Below are positions 25,400 to 38,899 of a DNA stretch of 64,000 nt, piece by piece; positions within the stretch are counted from its first letter, which is position 1, and every line of letters starts with the position of its first letter. A program made the position numbers and the translations under genes. Origin of the DNA: an uncultured Pseudomonadota bacterium (GTDB taxonomy: Bacteria; Pseudomonadota; Gammaproteobacteria; Burkholderiales; Burkholderiaceae_C). The stretch is from the NCBI GenBank assembly GCA_945952465.1, contig CAMFIB010000001.1, forward strand, positions 868,001-932,000. The letters run 5' to 3'. The notes below the pieces were generated by a model. It made no database searches, was not told the origin of the DNA, and worked only from the letters and a program-made list of their open reading frames with translations.

Positions 25400-26174
25400 A
25401 ACCACGGGTGATGTAGGCGCTCTTCGGGTAGGTGGCCACCAGCACGCGGCGGGTGTCGTCGCGCATGTCGGTCATGCCCAGCGCGTCGTAGGAGCGCATC
25501 AGGATGTAGGTGGCCTCTTCCAGCGCCGGCACATCGCGGTAGTCGGCGATGGCGATCTGTGCGCGGTTGATGGCGGCCACATAGGCGCCGCGGTTGAAGT
25601 AGTAGCGCGCCACATGCACTTCGTACTGGGCCAGCGAGTTGACGATGTAGGTCATGCGCTGGCGGGCGTCGGGGGTGTACTTGCTGTCGGGAAAGCGCGA
25701 GGCGAGGTCTTTGAACGACTCGAAAGATTCTTTCGCAGCCTTCTGGTCGCGCTCCGACAGATCCTGCTTGGTGAACTGGCCGAGGATGCCGAGGTTGTCG
25801 TTGAAGTTCACCAGGCCGCGCAGGTACAGCGCGTAATCGAGCGCCGGGCTGGACGGATGCAGGCGAATGAAGCGGTCCAGGGTGGACTGCGCCTGCGCCA
25901 CTTCGCCGCCCTTCCATTGGGCGTAGGCCTTCTCCAGCTGGGCCTGCTGGGCCAGCGGCGTGCCGGCGGCGCGGCCCTCGAGCTTCTCGAACAGCGGCAC
26001 GGCCTTGTCGTAGGCGCCGGCGTTGACTTCTTCGCGGGCTTCGGAATAGATCTTGTTGGGGCTCCACTCGGCCGTTTTGTCGATGTCGGTCGACGAACAC
26101 GCCGAAAGCATCAGCAACGCGAGGCCGGCGACCCAGGCGGTGGCGGCGGGCGTCGATAATTGGGAGCGATCCAT
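25362..26174 (-). CDS. bamD: Outer membrane assembly lipoprotein BamD
   Basis: Essential component of the BAM complex that inserts beta-barrel proteins into the outer membrane. The 270-residue product has a lipoprotein signal with lipobox LSAC (C26) and five TPR-like repeats, including WSPNKIYSEAREEVNAGAYDKAV in two parts and LASRFPDSKYTPDARQRM. ATG 26174 is preferred over ATG 26183 because AGGA stands at correct spacing before it. The 3' end overlaps the helicase gene by 38 bp. The start codon overlaps that of divergent rluD (CATG at 26172-26175). bamB is 10 kb away. Confidence 0.95.
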   Translation of the reverse strand: MDRSQLSTPAATAWVAGLALLMLSACSSTDIDKTAEWSPNKIYSEAREEVNAGAYDKAVPLFEKLEGRAAGTPLAQQAQLEKAYAQWKGGEVAQAQSTLDRFIRLHPSSPALDYALYLRGLVNFNDNLGILGQFTKQDLSERDQKAAKESFESFKDLASRFPDSKYTPDARQRMTYIVNSLAQYEVHVARYYFNRGAYVAAINRAQIAIADYRDVPALEEATYILMRSYDALGMTDMRDDTRRVLVATYPKSAYITRGFKGKDDPWWKLW

Positions 26175-27237
26175 GCGAGACATCCTGTTGAAAACCGGTC
26201 GGGGCATTATATCGGCGCCCCCCTCTGAAGACCCACCGCCGCCTTCCAGCGAAGACGCGGACGACGCGGCCCTCGACGACCCCTCCGACCCCGCGGCGGC
26301 GGAGGTGGAGCAACGCGAGGCGGTGGTCGGCATCGACCAGCACAACGCCCGGCTCGACCGCGCGTTGGCCGCCGTCGTGCCCGAGTTCTCGCGCAGCTAC
26401 CTGCAGCAACTGGTCGCGGCCGACGCCGTCACCGTGAACGGGCGCACCGTCACGAAACCCTCGACCCGGCTGCGGGTGGGGGACACCCTGGTCGTCGAGC
26501 TGCGGCCCACCCAGCAGCGGCTGGCCTTTCTGCCGCAGCCCATGGACCTGGCGGTGGTCTACGAAGACGCCCATTTGCGCGTCATCGACAAGCCCGCCGG
26601 GCTGGTGGTGCACCCGGCGCCCGGCAACTGGTCGGGCACGCTGCTCAATGGCCTGCTGGCCCGCGACACCGACGCCGCCGCCTTGCCGCGCGCCGGCATC
26701 GTGCACCGGCTCGACAAGGACACCAGCGGCCTGATGGTGGTGGCGCGCAGCCGCGAGGCGATGGACGCACTGGTCCGCATGATCGCCGCCCGCGAGGTCA
26801 GCCGGCAGTACCTGGCGCTGGCCCACCGCGCCTGGACCGGCCCCAGAATCCGCCGGGTCGACGCCGCGATCGGCCGCGACCCCCGCCAGCGGCTGCGCAT
26901 GGCGGTGGTCGACTTGGAGCGCCACCCCGGCAAGACCGCAATGACCGATTTCGAGCGGCTCGGCGGCAACGACACCGCCAGCCTCCTGCGCTGCACGCTG
27001 CACACCGGCCGCACCCACCAGATCCGGGTGCACGCCGCCCACATCGGCCACCCGCTGCTGGCCGACGCGCTGTACGGCGGCACGCCGCAGCCGGACGGCC
27101 TGCAACGCCAGGCGCTGCATGCCGAGCGGCTGGCCTTCGCCCACCCGGTCACCGGCGAGGCGCTGGCCTTCGTCTCGCCGTTGCCACACGACCTGACGGC
27201 GGCGCTCGCCAGCGTCGGGCTGGGCTACAATGGCTGA
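26173..27237 (+). CDS. rluD: 23S rRNA pseudouridine synthase RluD
   Basis: Modifies U1911/1915/1917 of helix 69 in 23S rRNA (E. coli numbering) during 50S maturation. The 354-residue product has an S4 RNA-binding domain (RLDRALAAVVPEFSRSYLQQLV), then the synthase domain with catalytic Asp in IVHRLDKDTSGLMV and the KPAGLVVHPAPGNWSGTLLNGLL segment. The first 50 residues are acidic and Pro/Ser-rich (DPPPPSSEDADD), unusual and probably disordered. ATG 26173 overlaps the bamD start codon; a TTG at 26188 is an alternative. No ribosome-binding site is obvious. Confidence 0.93.
   Translation: MRDILLKTGRGIISAPPSEDPPPPSSEDADDAALDDPSDPAAAEVEQREAVVGIDQHNARLDRALAAVVPEFSRSYLQQLVAADAVTVNGRTVTKPSTRLRVGDTLVVELRPTQQRLAFLPQPMDLAVVYEDAHLRVIDKPAGLVVHPAPGNWSGTLLNGLLARDTDAAALPRAGIVHRLDKDTSGLMVVARSREAMDALVRMIAAREVSRQYLALAHRAWTGPRIRRVDAAIGRDPRQRLRMAVVDLERHPGKTAMTDFERLGGNDTASLLRCTLHTGRTHQIRVHAAHIGHPLLADALYGGTPQPDGLQRQALHAERLAFAHPVTGEALAFVSPLPHDLTAALASVGLGYNG
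26206..26211 (-). promoter_or_regulatory. Candidate -10 element for bamD
   Basis: The minus strand reads TATAAT at 26211-26206, 31 bp upstream of the bamD start, in otherwise GC-rich sequence. No good -35 is visible. It lies inside the predicted 5' coding part of rluD. Confidence 0.4.
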
Positions 27238-27355
27238 CACCCTCCGCACTGGCCGCTAGCAGCCCAGGCGGACCGCGCCGGGCCAGCAAGAGCCCCGCGC
27301 CCGACCCACTGGTCCCCCCTGCGCCGCCTGAGGCGCCCTTTCTGGACGAATCGAC

Positions 27356-27999
<644 letters not shown>

Positions 28000-28003
<4 letters not shown>

Positions 28004-29541
28004 ACCCTTCCGACACGCCGGCACCCGAAGAACCCTCAGAGGGCCCGTTTGAAGAACAAAAAGTGCCGCATGCCAGCGCCAATGCTGGCGATGATGCTAT
28101 TGAATCAGAAGCAACCGACGCCGTGACGGAGAGCGAAGAAGCGCCCGACCCGGACGACGACGGCGACGACGACCTGCCGCGCCAGCCCCGTGCGCCGCGC
28201 GGCCCCAAGCCGCAGCTCGCCGGCTACCAGCTGCAAGACGTGGTCAGCGGCCTGCTCGACGCCGACGATGCCGACGAGAGCGTGGTGCTGCCCAAGCGGG
28301 TGCTGGCGCCGCAGCCTGAAACACCCAAGCTGCACAAGGTGCTGGCGCAGGCCGGCCTGGGCTCCCGGCTGGAGATGGAGCAGCTCATCACCGAAGGCCG
28401 CATCTCGGTCAACAACGAGCCCGCCCACATCGGCCAGCGCGTGCAGTTCGGCGACCACGTCAAGGTCAACGGCAAGCCGATCAAGGTCCGCATCGCGCCG
28501 CCGCCGCCGCGCGTGCTGGCCTACCACAAGCCGGCTGGCGAGGTGGTCTCGCACGACGACCCGCAGAACCGCCCGACCGTGTTCCGCAAGCTGCCCAAGC
28601 TGTTCCAGGGCAAGTGGCAGTCGGTCGGCCGGCTCGACCTGAACACCGAGGGGCTGCTGTTGTTCACCAGCTCCGGTGAACTCGCCAACCAGTTGATGCA
28701 CCCCCGCTTCGGGCTGGAGCGCGAATACGCGGTGCGCGTGCTGGGCGCGCTCAGCACCGAAGAGCGCCAGACGCTGCTCGACGGCGTCAAGCTCGAAGAC
28801 GGCCCGGCCCAGTTCGGCTCCATTGAAGACGGCGGTGGCGAAGGCGCCAACTGCTGGTACCGCGTGACGATTTCCGAAGGGCGCAACCGCGAGGTGCGCC
28901 GCATGTTCGAGGCGGTTGGCCATGCGGTCAGCCGGCTCATCCGCATCCGTTACGGCGCCATGGTGCTGCCGCGCGGCCTCAAGCGCGGCGCCTGGATGGA
29001 ACTGGACGACGCCGACCTGCGCGCGCTGACCAAGGCGGCCGGCGTGCCGCGCCGCGGGCAGGCGGGCGAGGGCGGTGCGCCGCTACGCCCCGGCGCTCCG
29101 GGCGAGGCTGGCCGAGGAGGCAACGCCGGTGGCCGCAACGACCGCAACCGCCGGCGCGGTGCTGGCGGCAAGAAACCCAGCCATGCCGGCACGCCGCAGC
29201 TCGATCTCGAATCCCAGCCGCCGCTCGACGGCGGTGGCCAGCGCCGCTTCGGCGGCGGCGGCAAAGGCCCGCAGCAGCGCAACGGCGGTGGCAATGGCCG
29301 CCGGAACGGCCAGGGCGGCGGCCAAGGCGGCCAGGGCAACCGATCGGCGCGAGGCGACGACCGTGGCCCGAATGGCGGCCAACCCGACCCGATGAAGACC
29401 TCCTTCGGCTACATCGGCGCCGACAGTTTCACCCGCGCGCGCCCCGGGGGCGGCGGGGGCGGCCAGCGCCGCGACCCGGGTGGTTTTGGCGGCGGTGGCG
29501 GAGGTGGCCAACGCCGTGGCGGCGGCGGCCGGGGCCGCTGA
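28000..29541 (+). CDS. rluB: 23S rRNA pseudouridine synthase RluB with long Arg/Gly-rich tail
   Basis: Makes pseudouridine 2605 (E. coli numbering) in 23S rRNA. The 513-residue product is far longer than E. coli RluB (291). It has an acidic N-terminal extension (residues 1-60), part of it encoded by repeat copy C, an S4 domain ([18 protein letters not shown]), a catalytic domain with Asp in [14 protein letters not shown] and [18 protein letters not shown], and a tail of about 165 residues rich in Gly, Arg, Asn and Gln with RGG-like motifs, ending [14 protein letters not shown]. The tail is probably disordered and RNA-binding. It overlaps scpB by 4 bp. Confidence 0.93.
28058..28116 (+). repeat. 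59-bp in-gene repeat, copy C (in rluB)
   Basis: Contains GTGCCGCATGCCAGCGCC and ends GAAGCAACC. Aligns without gaps to copies B and D (38 of 59 positions identical to D by eye). Read in the same frame as B and D, encoding part of the acidic N-terminal extension ([19 protein letters not shown]). Confidence 0.7.
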
Positions 29542-29588
29542 CGAGGCCCCGGGCGGGCTCCGGCCATCGCCCGGACACCCTCGCGGGT

Positions 29589-29594
29589 TAAAAT
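29589..29594 (+). promoter_or_regulatory. Candidate -10 element upstream of ndk
   Basis: TAAAAT in GGTTAAAATCACGGG, 55 bp before the ndk start in the 108-bp rluB-ndk gap. It shares TAAAATCAC with the purL and hisZ upstream regions. No clear -35. Confidence 0.45.
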
Positions 29595-29649
29595 CACGGG
29601 CTTTGCCGAAACCGGTTTTCACTCTACAAATCAACAAGGATCAACAGCC

Positions 29650-30075
29650 ATGGCTATCGAACGTACCCTGTCCATCATCAAGCCCGACGCCGTCGCCAAG
29701 AACGTCATCGGCCAGATCTACTCGCGCTTCGAAGCCGCCGGTCTGAAGATCATCGCCTCGCGCATGGCCCACCTGTCGCGCCTCGAAGCCGAGGCCTTCT
29801 ACGGCGTGCACAAGGCCCGTCCGTTCTTCAAGGACCTGGTCGACTTCATGATTTCCGGCCCGGTCGTGATCCAGGTCCTCGAAGGTGAAGGCGCGATCGC
29901 CAAGAACCGCGACCTGATGGGCGCGACCGACCCGAAGAAGGCTGCCGCCGGCACCATCCGCGCCGACTTCGCCGACAGCATCGACGCCAACGCGGTGCAC
30001 GGCTCCGACGCCCCCGAAACCGCCGCCGTCGAAGTTGCGTTCTTCTTCGCCGGCCTGAACGTCTACCCGCGATAA
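29650..30075 (+). CDS. ndk: Nucleoside diphosphate kinase
   Basis: Transfers gamma-phosphate between nucleoside tri- and diphosphates through a phospho-histidine. The 141-residue product has catalytic H117 in [10 protein letters not shown] and the family N-terminus [15 protein letters not shown]. Codon use is strongly biased (highly expressed gene). AAGGA precedes ATG 29650. It begins the long plus-strand series in the conserved order ndk-rlmN-pilW-rodZ-ispG-hisS. Confidence 0.98.
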   Translation: MAIERTLSIIKPDAVAKNVIGQIYSRFEAAGLKIIASRMAHLSRLEAEAFYGVHKARPFFKDLVDFMISGPVVIQVLEGEGAIAKNRDLMGATDPKKAAAGTIRADFADSIDANAVHGSDAPETAAVEVAFFFAGLNVYPR

Positions 30076-30080
30076 ACCGC

Positions 30081-31213
<1,133 letters not shown>

Positions 31214-31217
<4 letters not shown>

Positions 31218-32017
31218 CCGCGCCGCTCGCGGCCATGCGCGTTGCTGCCGGGCTGGCGCTCGTCGCGCTGCTGGCGGGCTGCGCCGCCGGAACACAGGGC
31301 GGTGCCACCGGCGCCGACCTGCCCACGGCCTCCGACCAGACCGACGCCCAGCGCCGAGCCCGCATCCGCCTGGAACTGGCCAGCGGCTACTTCGACGAAG
31401 GCAAGACCACTGTTGCGCTCGACGAACTCAAGCAGGTGCTGCAGCTCGACCCCAACCTGCCCGAAGCGCACAACCTGCGCGGCCTGATCTACATGCGGCT
31501 GGACGACAAGCGCCTGGCGGAAGACGCCTTCCGCCGCGCCTACCAGCTGGCCCCGCGCGACCCCAACGTGGCGCACAACTACGGCTGGCTGCTGTGCCAG
31601 CAAGGCCGCGTAGGCGAGGCCGAACCGTATTTCGCGCAGGCCCTCGGCAGCGCCGTGTACGCCGGCAAGGCCAAGACCTGGATGGCGCAGGGCGTCTGCC
31701 AACTGCGTGCAGGCCAGCGCGCCGACGCCGAGCGCAGCCTGACGCGCGCCTACGAACTCGATCCCGGCAACCCCGTGGCCGCCTACAACCTGGCGCGCCT
31801 GCTGTACGAGCAGGGCGACGCGCAGCGCGCGCAGTTCTACGCGCGGCGCCTCAACAACAGTGAACTGGCCAATGCGGAGACACTGTGGCTCGGCGTGAAG
31901 ATCGAGCGCCGGCTCGGCAACACCGATGCGCAACAGCAACTGGCCGATCAGCTCAGGAAACGGTTCGTGCAGTCGCGCGAAACCCTCGCCTTGGATCGCG
32001 GAGCTTTCAATGAATGA
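31214..32017 (+). CDS. pilW: Type IV pilus biogenesis/stability lipoprotein PilW (PilF)
   Basis: Outer-membrane pilotin-type lipoprotein needed for PilQ secretin assembly. The 267-residue product has a lipoprotein signal with lipobox LLAGC and then a run of TPR repeats, such as [19 protein letters not shown] and [23 protein letters not shown] 31214 overlaps the rlmN stop (GTGA), and the 3' end overlaps rodZ by 8 bp. It suggests the organism makes type IV pili; no other pil genes are in the window. Confidence 0.92.
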
Positions 32018-32965
32018 CGACGGGGCCTTCGGGCTCGAAGAAGAATCTCCCTTGCCGCCGCCGGTCGAGCCAGCGGACCCCAGCGCATCGGCCGGCCGGT
32101 TGATGCGCGAGGCGCGCGAAGCTGCCGGCGTCTCGCTGGACGACCTCGCGGCCTCGCTGAAGGTGCCCGTGCGCAAGCTGGAGGCGCTCGAGGCCGACCG
32201 CCACGACCAGTTGCCCGATGCCATGTTCATCCGCGCGCTCGCTTCCAGCGTGTGCCGCGTGCTGCACCTCGACGCGCGGCCCGTTCTGGCGCGGCTGCCG
32301 GAGCACCAGCGCGCGCCATTCGAAGGCATGGGCGGCTCGCTCAACGCACCGTTCAAATCGACCTCGTCCCGCATCGTTCGGCCGCACGGCACCTCGGTGG
32401 TGGCGGTGCTGCTCAACCCGGCCGTGCTGGTGGTTCTGGCGCTGCTGGCGGGTGCTGCGGTGCTGCTGCTGGCGCCCCGCCTGCCCTGGATCGACCGCTT
32501 CATGGCCGGCCACAACCCGCTGAGCAGCCCGCAGGCGGCCAATGAGCCGGTGCTGCCGCCTGGCGGCTTGAGCGAGGATGTGGGCGATGCCGGGTCGCGC
32601 CCGAACGCCGCCGCCACCGTGGTGACCACCGGCACGCTGACACCTGCGCCGGCCGACGCAACGGCTTCCGAGCCGCCACGGCTGCAGCCCAAGGTCACGG
32701 CCGCGTCGGCCATCGCGGCGGGCGAGGCCACTGACTTGGTGCGGTTCGAGGCACGCGAAGAAGCGTGGATCGAGGTGATCGACGCCGCGGGCAAGCAGCC
32801 GCTGCGCCGCCTGCTGACCGCTGGCGAGAACATCACCGTGGGCGGCAAGCCGCCGCTGCGCGTGACCGTGGGCCGGGCCGACGCGGTGAGCGTCACGGTG
32901 CGCGGCCAACCGCTGAACATCGAGACCCTCGCCCGCGAGAACGTGGCCCGGTTCGAGGTCAAGTG

Positions 32966-32966
<1 letters not shown>
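32010..32966 (+). CDS. rodZ: RodZ-like cytoskeletal membrane protein
   Basis: Bitopic inner-membrane protein linking MreB to the envelope in rod-shape maintenance. The 318-residue product has an N-terminal helix-turn-helix domain (residues about 28-90, [20 protein letters not shown]), a basic linker, one membrane segment ([20 protein letters not shown], about 130-150), a Pro/Ala/Thr periplasmic linker and a C-terminal DUF4115-like domain ([17 protein letters not shown]). ATG 32010 overlaps pilW, and the stop overlaps ispG (TGATG). Confidence 0.9.
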
Positions 32967-34255
<1,289 letters not shown>

Positions 34256-34305
34256 GCGCGGCGGCGCGCGGCGAGTGCCGTGCGGACCCACAGAAGCAGA
34301 AGAAC

Positions 34306-35607
34306 ATGGAAAAACTCACCGCCGTCAAAGGCATGAACGACATCCTGCCGCCAGACTCGGCGCGCTGGGAATGGCTGGAGGAACAGGTGCGGGCGCTGAT
34401 GGCGCGCTATGGCTACCGCAACCTGCGCACGCCCATCGTCGAGCCCACCGCGCTGTTCGTGCGCGGCCTTGGCGAAGTCACCGACATCGTCGAAAAAGAG
34501 ATGTACTGCTTCGAGGATCGGCTCAACGGCGAGCAGCTCACGCTGCGGCCGGAGAACACCGCCGGCGTGGTGCGCGCGGTGATCGAGCACAACCTGCTGT
34601 ACGAAGGCGGCAAGCGGCTCTACTACATGGGCCCGATGTTCCGCCACGAGCGCCCGCAGCGCGGCCGCTACCGGCAGTTTCACCAGATTGGTGCCGAGGC
34701 GCTGGGCTATGGCGGCGCCGAGGTCGACGCCGAACTCATCCTGCTGGCGGCCGACCTGTGGAAAGTGCTGGGCCTCAAGAACGTGCGGCTCGAACTCAAC
34801 AGCCTGGGCCAGCCCGACGAGCGCAACGCCCACCGCGCGGCGCTGATCGCCTACTTCGAGCAGCATGGCGACCAGCTCGACGAAGACGCGAAGCGCCGCC
34901 TGCACAGCAACCCGCTGCGCATCCTCGACACCAAGAACCCGGCCATGCAGGCGCTGGTCACCGGTGCTCCCCAGTTGCTCGATTTCCTGGGCGAGGCCTC
35001 GCTGGCCCACTTCAACACGGTGCAGGCGCTGCTCAGCGCCAACGGCGTCGCGTTCACGATCAACCCGCGCCTGGTGCGCGGCATGGACTACTACAACCTC
35101 ACGGTGTTCGAGTTCATCACCGAAGAGCTGGGCGCGCAGGGCACCATCTGCGGTGGCGGCCGCTACGACTACCTGATCGAGCAGATGGGTGGCAAACCTG
35201 CCCCGGCGGTCGGCTGGGCGCTGGGCGTGGAGCGGGTGCTGGAGCTGCTGAAGCAGGGCGGCGCCGCGCTGCCCGACCTGGCGCCCGACGCCTACGCCGT
35301 GCTGCCCGACACCGCCGCGCTGACCCGCGCCGTGCCGCTGCTGCAGGCGCTGCGCGCGCACGGCCTGCGGGTGCTGATGCACGCCGGCGGCGGCAGCATG
35401 AAGTCGCAGTTCAAGAAGGCCGACGGCAGCGGCGCCCGTTTCGCGCTGGTGTTCGGCGAAAGCGAGCTGGCGGCCGGCCAAGTGGCCGTCAAGCCGCTGC
35501 GCGGCGACCGCGACGCCGCCGCCACCCAGCTCAGTTGGCCGCTCGACGACGCCGCGGGCCTGGCCCGCCGGCTGCGCGAGGAGACCCCCCTACAATCCGC
35601 TGCTTGA
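34306..35607 (+). CDS. hisS: Histidyl-tRNA synthetase
   Basis: Class II aminoacyl-tRNA synthetase charging tRNA-His. The 433-residue product has the N-terminal [18 protein letters not shown] segment, motif 2 [17 protein letters not shown], the histidine-specific signatures [15 protein letters not shown] and [14 protein letters not shown], motif 3 [13 protein letters not shown], and a C-terminal anticodon-binding domain. Its paralog hisZ is 7.5 kb downstream. A TACAAT at 35591-35596 near its 3' end may serve yfgM. Confidence 0.97.
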   Translation: MEKLTAVKGMNDILPPDSARWEWLEEQVRALMARYGYRNLRTPIVEPTALFVRGLGEVTDIVEKEMYCFEDRLNGEQLTLRPENTAGVVRAVIEHNLLYEGGKRLYYMGPMFRHERPQRGRYRQFHQIGAEALGYGGAEVDAELILLAADLWKVLGLKNVRLELNSLGQPDERNAHRAALIAYFEQHGDQLDEDAKRRLHSNPLRILDTKNPAMQALVTGAPQLLDFLGEASLAHFNTVQALLSANGVAFTINPRLVRGMDYYNLTVFEFITEELGAQGTICGGGRYDYLIEQMGGKPAPAVGWALGVERVLELLKQGGAALPDLAPDAYAVLPDTAALTRAVPLLQALRAHGLRVLMHAGGGSMKSQFKKADGSGARFALVFGESELAAGQVAVKPLRGDRDAAATQLSWPLDDAAGLARRLREETPLQSAA

Positions 35608-35619
35608 CCGCACAACCCC

Positions 35620-36299
35620 ATGGCACAACATCTCGACCTCGAAGAACAGGAACAGCTTGACCAGTTCAAGCACTTCTGGAAACAGTACGGCAACTCCATC
35701 ACCTGGCTCCTGATCGTCGTCTTCGGCGGCGTGGCGGCCTGGAACGGCTGGGGCCACTGGCAGCGCTACCAGTCGGCACAGGCCGCGGTGCTGAGCGACG
35801 CGGTGGACACCGCCGCCGCCACCGGCGACGTGCCGGCGCTGGAGCGCGCCATGTCCGACATCAAGGACAAATTCGGCGGCACCACCCAGGCCCAGCAGTC
35901 GGTGCTGCTCGGCGCCAAGGTGCTGTACGAGAAGGGCAAGCCCGATGCCGCGCGCGATGCGCTGCAGTGGGTGGCCGACAAGACCGACGACGACGGCTAC
36001 CGCGCGATTGCCCGCCTGCGGCTGGCCGGCGTGCTGTTCGAAGCCAAGAAATACGACGAAGCGCTGGCCCAGCTCGCGCAGCGCATGCCGCCGTCGTTCG
36101 AGCCGCTCGCGGCCGACCGCCGCGGCGACGTGCTGATCGCCCAGGGCAAGAAGGACGAGGCGCGGGCCGAATACCAGAAAGCCTGGGATGGCCTGGGCGG
36201 CGGCCAGCCGCTGGCCTACCGCCAACTGGTCGAGGTCAAGCTCAATGCGCTGGGCGTCGACACCCGGGCCGCCGCGCCCGCCAAAACCGGGGAGAAGTG
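35620..36299 (+). CDS. yfgM: YfgM-family ancillary SecYEG translocon subunit
   Basis: Single-span membrane protein with a periplasmic TPR-like domain; in E. coli YfgM associates with SecYEG and PpiD. The 226-residue product has an N-terminal cytosolic segment (LDLEEQEQLDQFKHFWKQYG), a membrane helix (SITWLLIVVFGGVAAWNGW) and helical repeats such as YDEALAQLAQRMPPSFEPLA. It lies directly upstream of bamB (stop/start share a base), the usual arrangement. A PpiD-like gene is at the end of the window. Confidence 0.92.
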
Positions 36300-37460
36300 A
36301 TGAATTTCAAGAAAAATCGGCCGCTTGCCAGTGTCGGTACTGGATTTGTTGCTATTGTTTTAGTAGCGACACTGGGTGGCTGCTCGACGCTCAACATCTT
36401 CAGCAGCAACGACAAGCCGAAGTCTCCGGCGCTGCCCGCCAACCCGGCGCAGGTGGCGGTGGCGCAGGCCTGGACGGCGCGCATCGGGCCGCAGGCGCCC
36501 GGCCTGCAGGCGCGGGTGGATGGCAGCACCGTCACCGTGGCCGGCACCGACGGCAGCATCGCCGCGATCGACGCGCCGAGCGGCCGCGACCTCTGGCGCA
36601 CCACCGTGAAGGCCACGTTGGCGGCCGGCCCCGGCACCGACGGCAAACTGACCGCCGTGGCCACGCAGATCGGCGAGATCGTGGTGCTCGACGGCGGCCG
36701 TGAGCTGTGGCGCGAGAAGGTCTCGGCCCAGGTCTACACGCCGCCGCTGGTGGCCGGCAACCGCGTTTTCGTGCTGGCGGCCGACCGCTCGGTCTCGGCT
36801 TTCGACGGCCAGAGCGGCCGCCTGCTGTGGCGCCAGCAGCGCGCGGGTGAGCCGCTGGTGCTGAAGCAGCCCGGCGTCATCCTGGCGGTGGGCGACACGC
36901 TGGTGGTCGGCCAGTCGGGCCGGCTGGCGGGTCTCAACCCCAATTCCGGCGCGCTGCGCTGGGAAGCGCCGATCGCCACGCCGCGCGGCATCAACGACAT
37001 CGAGCGGCTGGTCGACCTGGTCGGCCGCGCCGCGCGCAACGGCTCCACGGTCTGCGTGCGGGCCTTCCAGACGGCCGTGGGTTGCGTCGACGCGGAACGC
37101 GGTGGCCTGCTCTGGTCCAAGCCGGCCAATGGCGCCGAAGGCCTGGACGGCGACGGCTCGCTGGTTTTCGGCACCGAGGCCGACGGCAAGGTCGTGGCCT
37201 GGCGGGTCGGCGACGGCGAACGCGCCTGGACCAACGACAAGCTGCTGTACCGCGGCCTCACGGCCCCGCAGATTCTCGGCCGCGGCATCGCCATCGGTGA
37301 CCACACCGGCCTGGTCCACATCCTGTCGCGCGAAGACGGCGCCACGCTCAACCGCCTGAACACCGACGGCTCGGCCATCATCGGCTCGCCGGTGCGCGCC
37401 GGCGGCACGCTCGTCGTCGTCACCAGCAAGGGCGGCGTCTACGGCTTCCGCGGCGACTGA
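36300..37460 (+). CDS. bamB: Outer membrane assembly lipoprotein BamB
   Basis: Beta-propeller lipoprotein of the BAM complex. The 386-residue product has a lipoprotein signal ending LGGC and eight-bladed PQQ-like repeats (GSIAAIDAPSGRDLWR, GRLLWRQQ, GLLWSKP). The signal peptide, from about residue 5 to 24 (KNRPLASVGTGFVAIVLVAT), is encoded by copy D of the 59-bp repeat. ATG at 36300 overlaps the yfgM stop (TGATG). der follows after 60 bp. Confidence 0.94.
   Translation: MNFKKNRPLASVGTGFVAIVLVATLGGCSTLNIFSSNDKPKSPALPANPAQVAVAQAWTARIGPQAPGLQARVDGSTVTVAGTDGSIAAIDAPSGRDLWRTTVKATLAAGPGTDGKLTAVATQIGEIVVLDGGRELWREKVSAQVYTPPLVAGNRVFVLAADRSVSAFDGQSGRLLWRQQRAGEPLVLKQPGVILAVGDTLVVGQSGRLAGLNPNSGALRWEAPIATPRGINDIERLVDLVGRAARNGSTVCVRAFQTAVGCVDAERGGLLWSKPANGAEGLDGDGSLVFGTEADGKVVAWRVGDGERAWTNDKLLYRGLTAPQILGRGIAIGDHTGLVHILSREDGATLNRLNTDGSAIIGSPVRAGGTLVVVTSKGGVYGFRGD
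36313..36371 (+). repeat. 59-bp in-gene repeat, copy D (signal peptide of bamB)
   Basis: Begins AAAATCGGCCGCTTGCCAGT and ends GTAGCGACA. Gapless alignment with copies B and C, in the same reading frame as both. It supplies nearly all of the hydrophobic export signal of BamB. Confidence 0.75.
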
Positions 37461-37520
37461 AAGAAACACGGCCCCGGGCGCCACGCGGCGCTCGGGCGCC
37501 ACTGAAGCGGCAACCTCCCC

Positions 37521-38873
37521 ATGAAACCCGTCGTTGCCCTCGTCGGCCGGCCCAATGTCGGCAAATCCACCCTGTTCAACCGCCTGACCAAGTCGCGCGA
37601 CGCCATCGTGGCCGACTTCGCCGGCCTCACGCGCGACCGCCACTACGGCAACGGCAAGCTCGGCCCGCACGAGTTCATCGCCATCGACACCGGCGGCTTC
37701 GAGCCCGATGCCGAAAGCGGCATCTTCAAGGAGATGGCCAAGCAGACCCGGCAGGCGGTGGCCGAGGCCGACGTGGTGGTGTTCGTGGTGGACGCCCGCG
37801 CCGGCATCAGCGCGCAGGACCACGACATTGCCGGTTATCTGCGCCGGCTGGGCAAGCCCTGCGTGCTGGCCGCCAACAAGGCCGAGGGCATGCGCGAGGG
37901 CTCGCAACTGGCCGAGTTCTACGAACTGGGCCTGGGCGAGGTGGTGCCGGTCTCGGCGTCGCACGGGGAGGGCGTGCGCAGCCTGATCGAGCTGGCGCTG
38001 GAGCCGCTCAATCTGCCCGAACCCGACGACGAACCGGGTGCCACCGACAGCGGCGTCATCAAGCTGGCGGTGGCCGGCCGGCCGAACGCCGGCAAGTCCA
38101 CGCTGATCAACACCTGGCTCGGCGAGGAGCGGCTGGTGGCGTTCGATTTGCCGGGCACCACCCGCGACGCCATCACCGTGCCGTTCGAAAAGGCCGGCCA
38201 GCGCTTCGAGCTGATCGACACCGCCGGTCTGCGCCGCAAGGGCAAGGTGTTCGAGGCGATCGAGAAATTCTCGGTGGTGAAGACGCTGCAGGCCATCGAA
38301 TCGGCCAACGTGGTGCTGCTGCTGATCGACGCCACCCAGGGCATCACCGACCAGGACGCGCACATCGCGGGCTACATCCTCGAGAGCGGCCGGGCCGTGG
38401 TGCTGGCCATCAACAAATGGGACGCGGTAGACGAGTACCAGCGCAGCCTGATCCAGCGCTCCATTGAAACGCGGCTGGCCTTCCTGAAGTTCGCCACCGT
38501 GCATTTCATCTCGGCGAAGAAGCGCCAGGGGCTTGGCCCGCTGTGGGCCTCCCTGCTGAAGGCACACCAGTCGGCCATGTGCAAGATGCCCACGCCGGTG
38601 CTGACGCGGCTGCTGCAGGAGGCGGTGCAGTTCCAGTCGCCGCAGCGCTCCGGCATGTTCCGGCCCAAGATGCGTTATGCCCACCAGGGCGGCATGAACC
38701 CGCCCGTCATCGTGGTCCATGGCAATTCGCTGGAGCACGTGACCGACACCTACAAGCGTTTTCTGGAGGCCCGCTTCAGAAAGGCCTTCGATCTCGTCGG
38801 CACCCCCTTGAGAGTCGAGATGAAGACCTCACATAACCCTTACGCGGACAAGGAGTCCCACCAGGCGGGATAA
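37521..38873 (+). CDS. der: Ribosome-associated GTPase Der (EngA)
   Basis: Essential tandem-GTPase needed for 50S subunit assembly. The 450-residue product has two GTPase domains, with P-loops GRPNVGKST (near residue 8) and GRPNAGKST (near residue 187), DTGGF and DTAGL switch II motifs, NKAEG and NKWD specificity motifs, and a C-terminal KH-like domain ([21 protein letters not shown]). The 60-bp gap from bamB shows no clear promoter. hfq lies 86 bp downstream. Confidence 0.97.
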   Translation: MKPVVALVGRPNVGKSTLFNRLTKSRDAIVADFAGLTRDRHYGNGKLGPHEFIAIDTGGFEPDAESGIFKEMAKQTRQAVAEADVVVFVVDARAGISAQDHDIAGYLRRLGKPCVLAANKAEGMREGSQLAEFYELGLGEVVPVSASHGEGVRSLIELALEPLNLPEPDDEPGATDSGVIKLAVAGRPNAGKSTLINTWLGEERLVAFDLPGTTRDAITVPFEKAGQRFELIDTAGLRRKGKVFEAIEKFSVVKTLQAIESANVVLLLIDATQGITDQDAHIAGYILESGRAVVLAINKWDAVDEYQRSLIQRSIETRLAFLKFATVHFISAKKRQGLGPLWASLLKAHQSAMCKMPTPVLTRLLQEAVQFQSPQRSGMFRPKMRYAHQGGMNPPVIVVHGNSLEHVTDTYKRFLEARFRKAFDLVGTPLRVEMKTSHNPYADKESHQAG

Positions 38874-38899
38874 GGCCTTGTGGGACAGCCACCGAGCGC

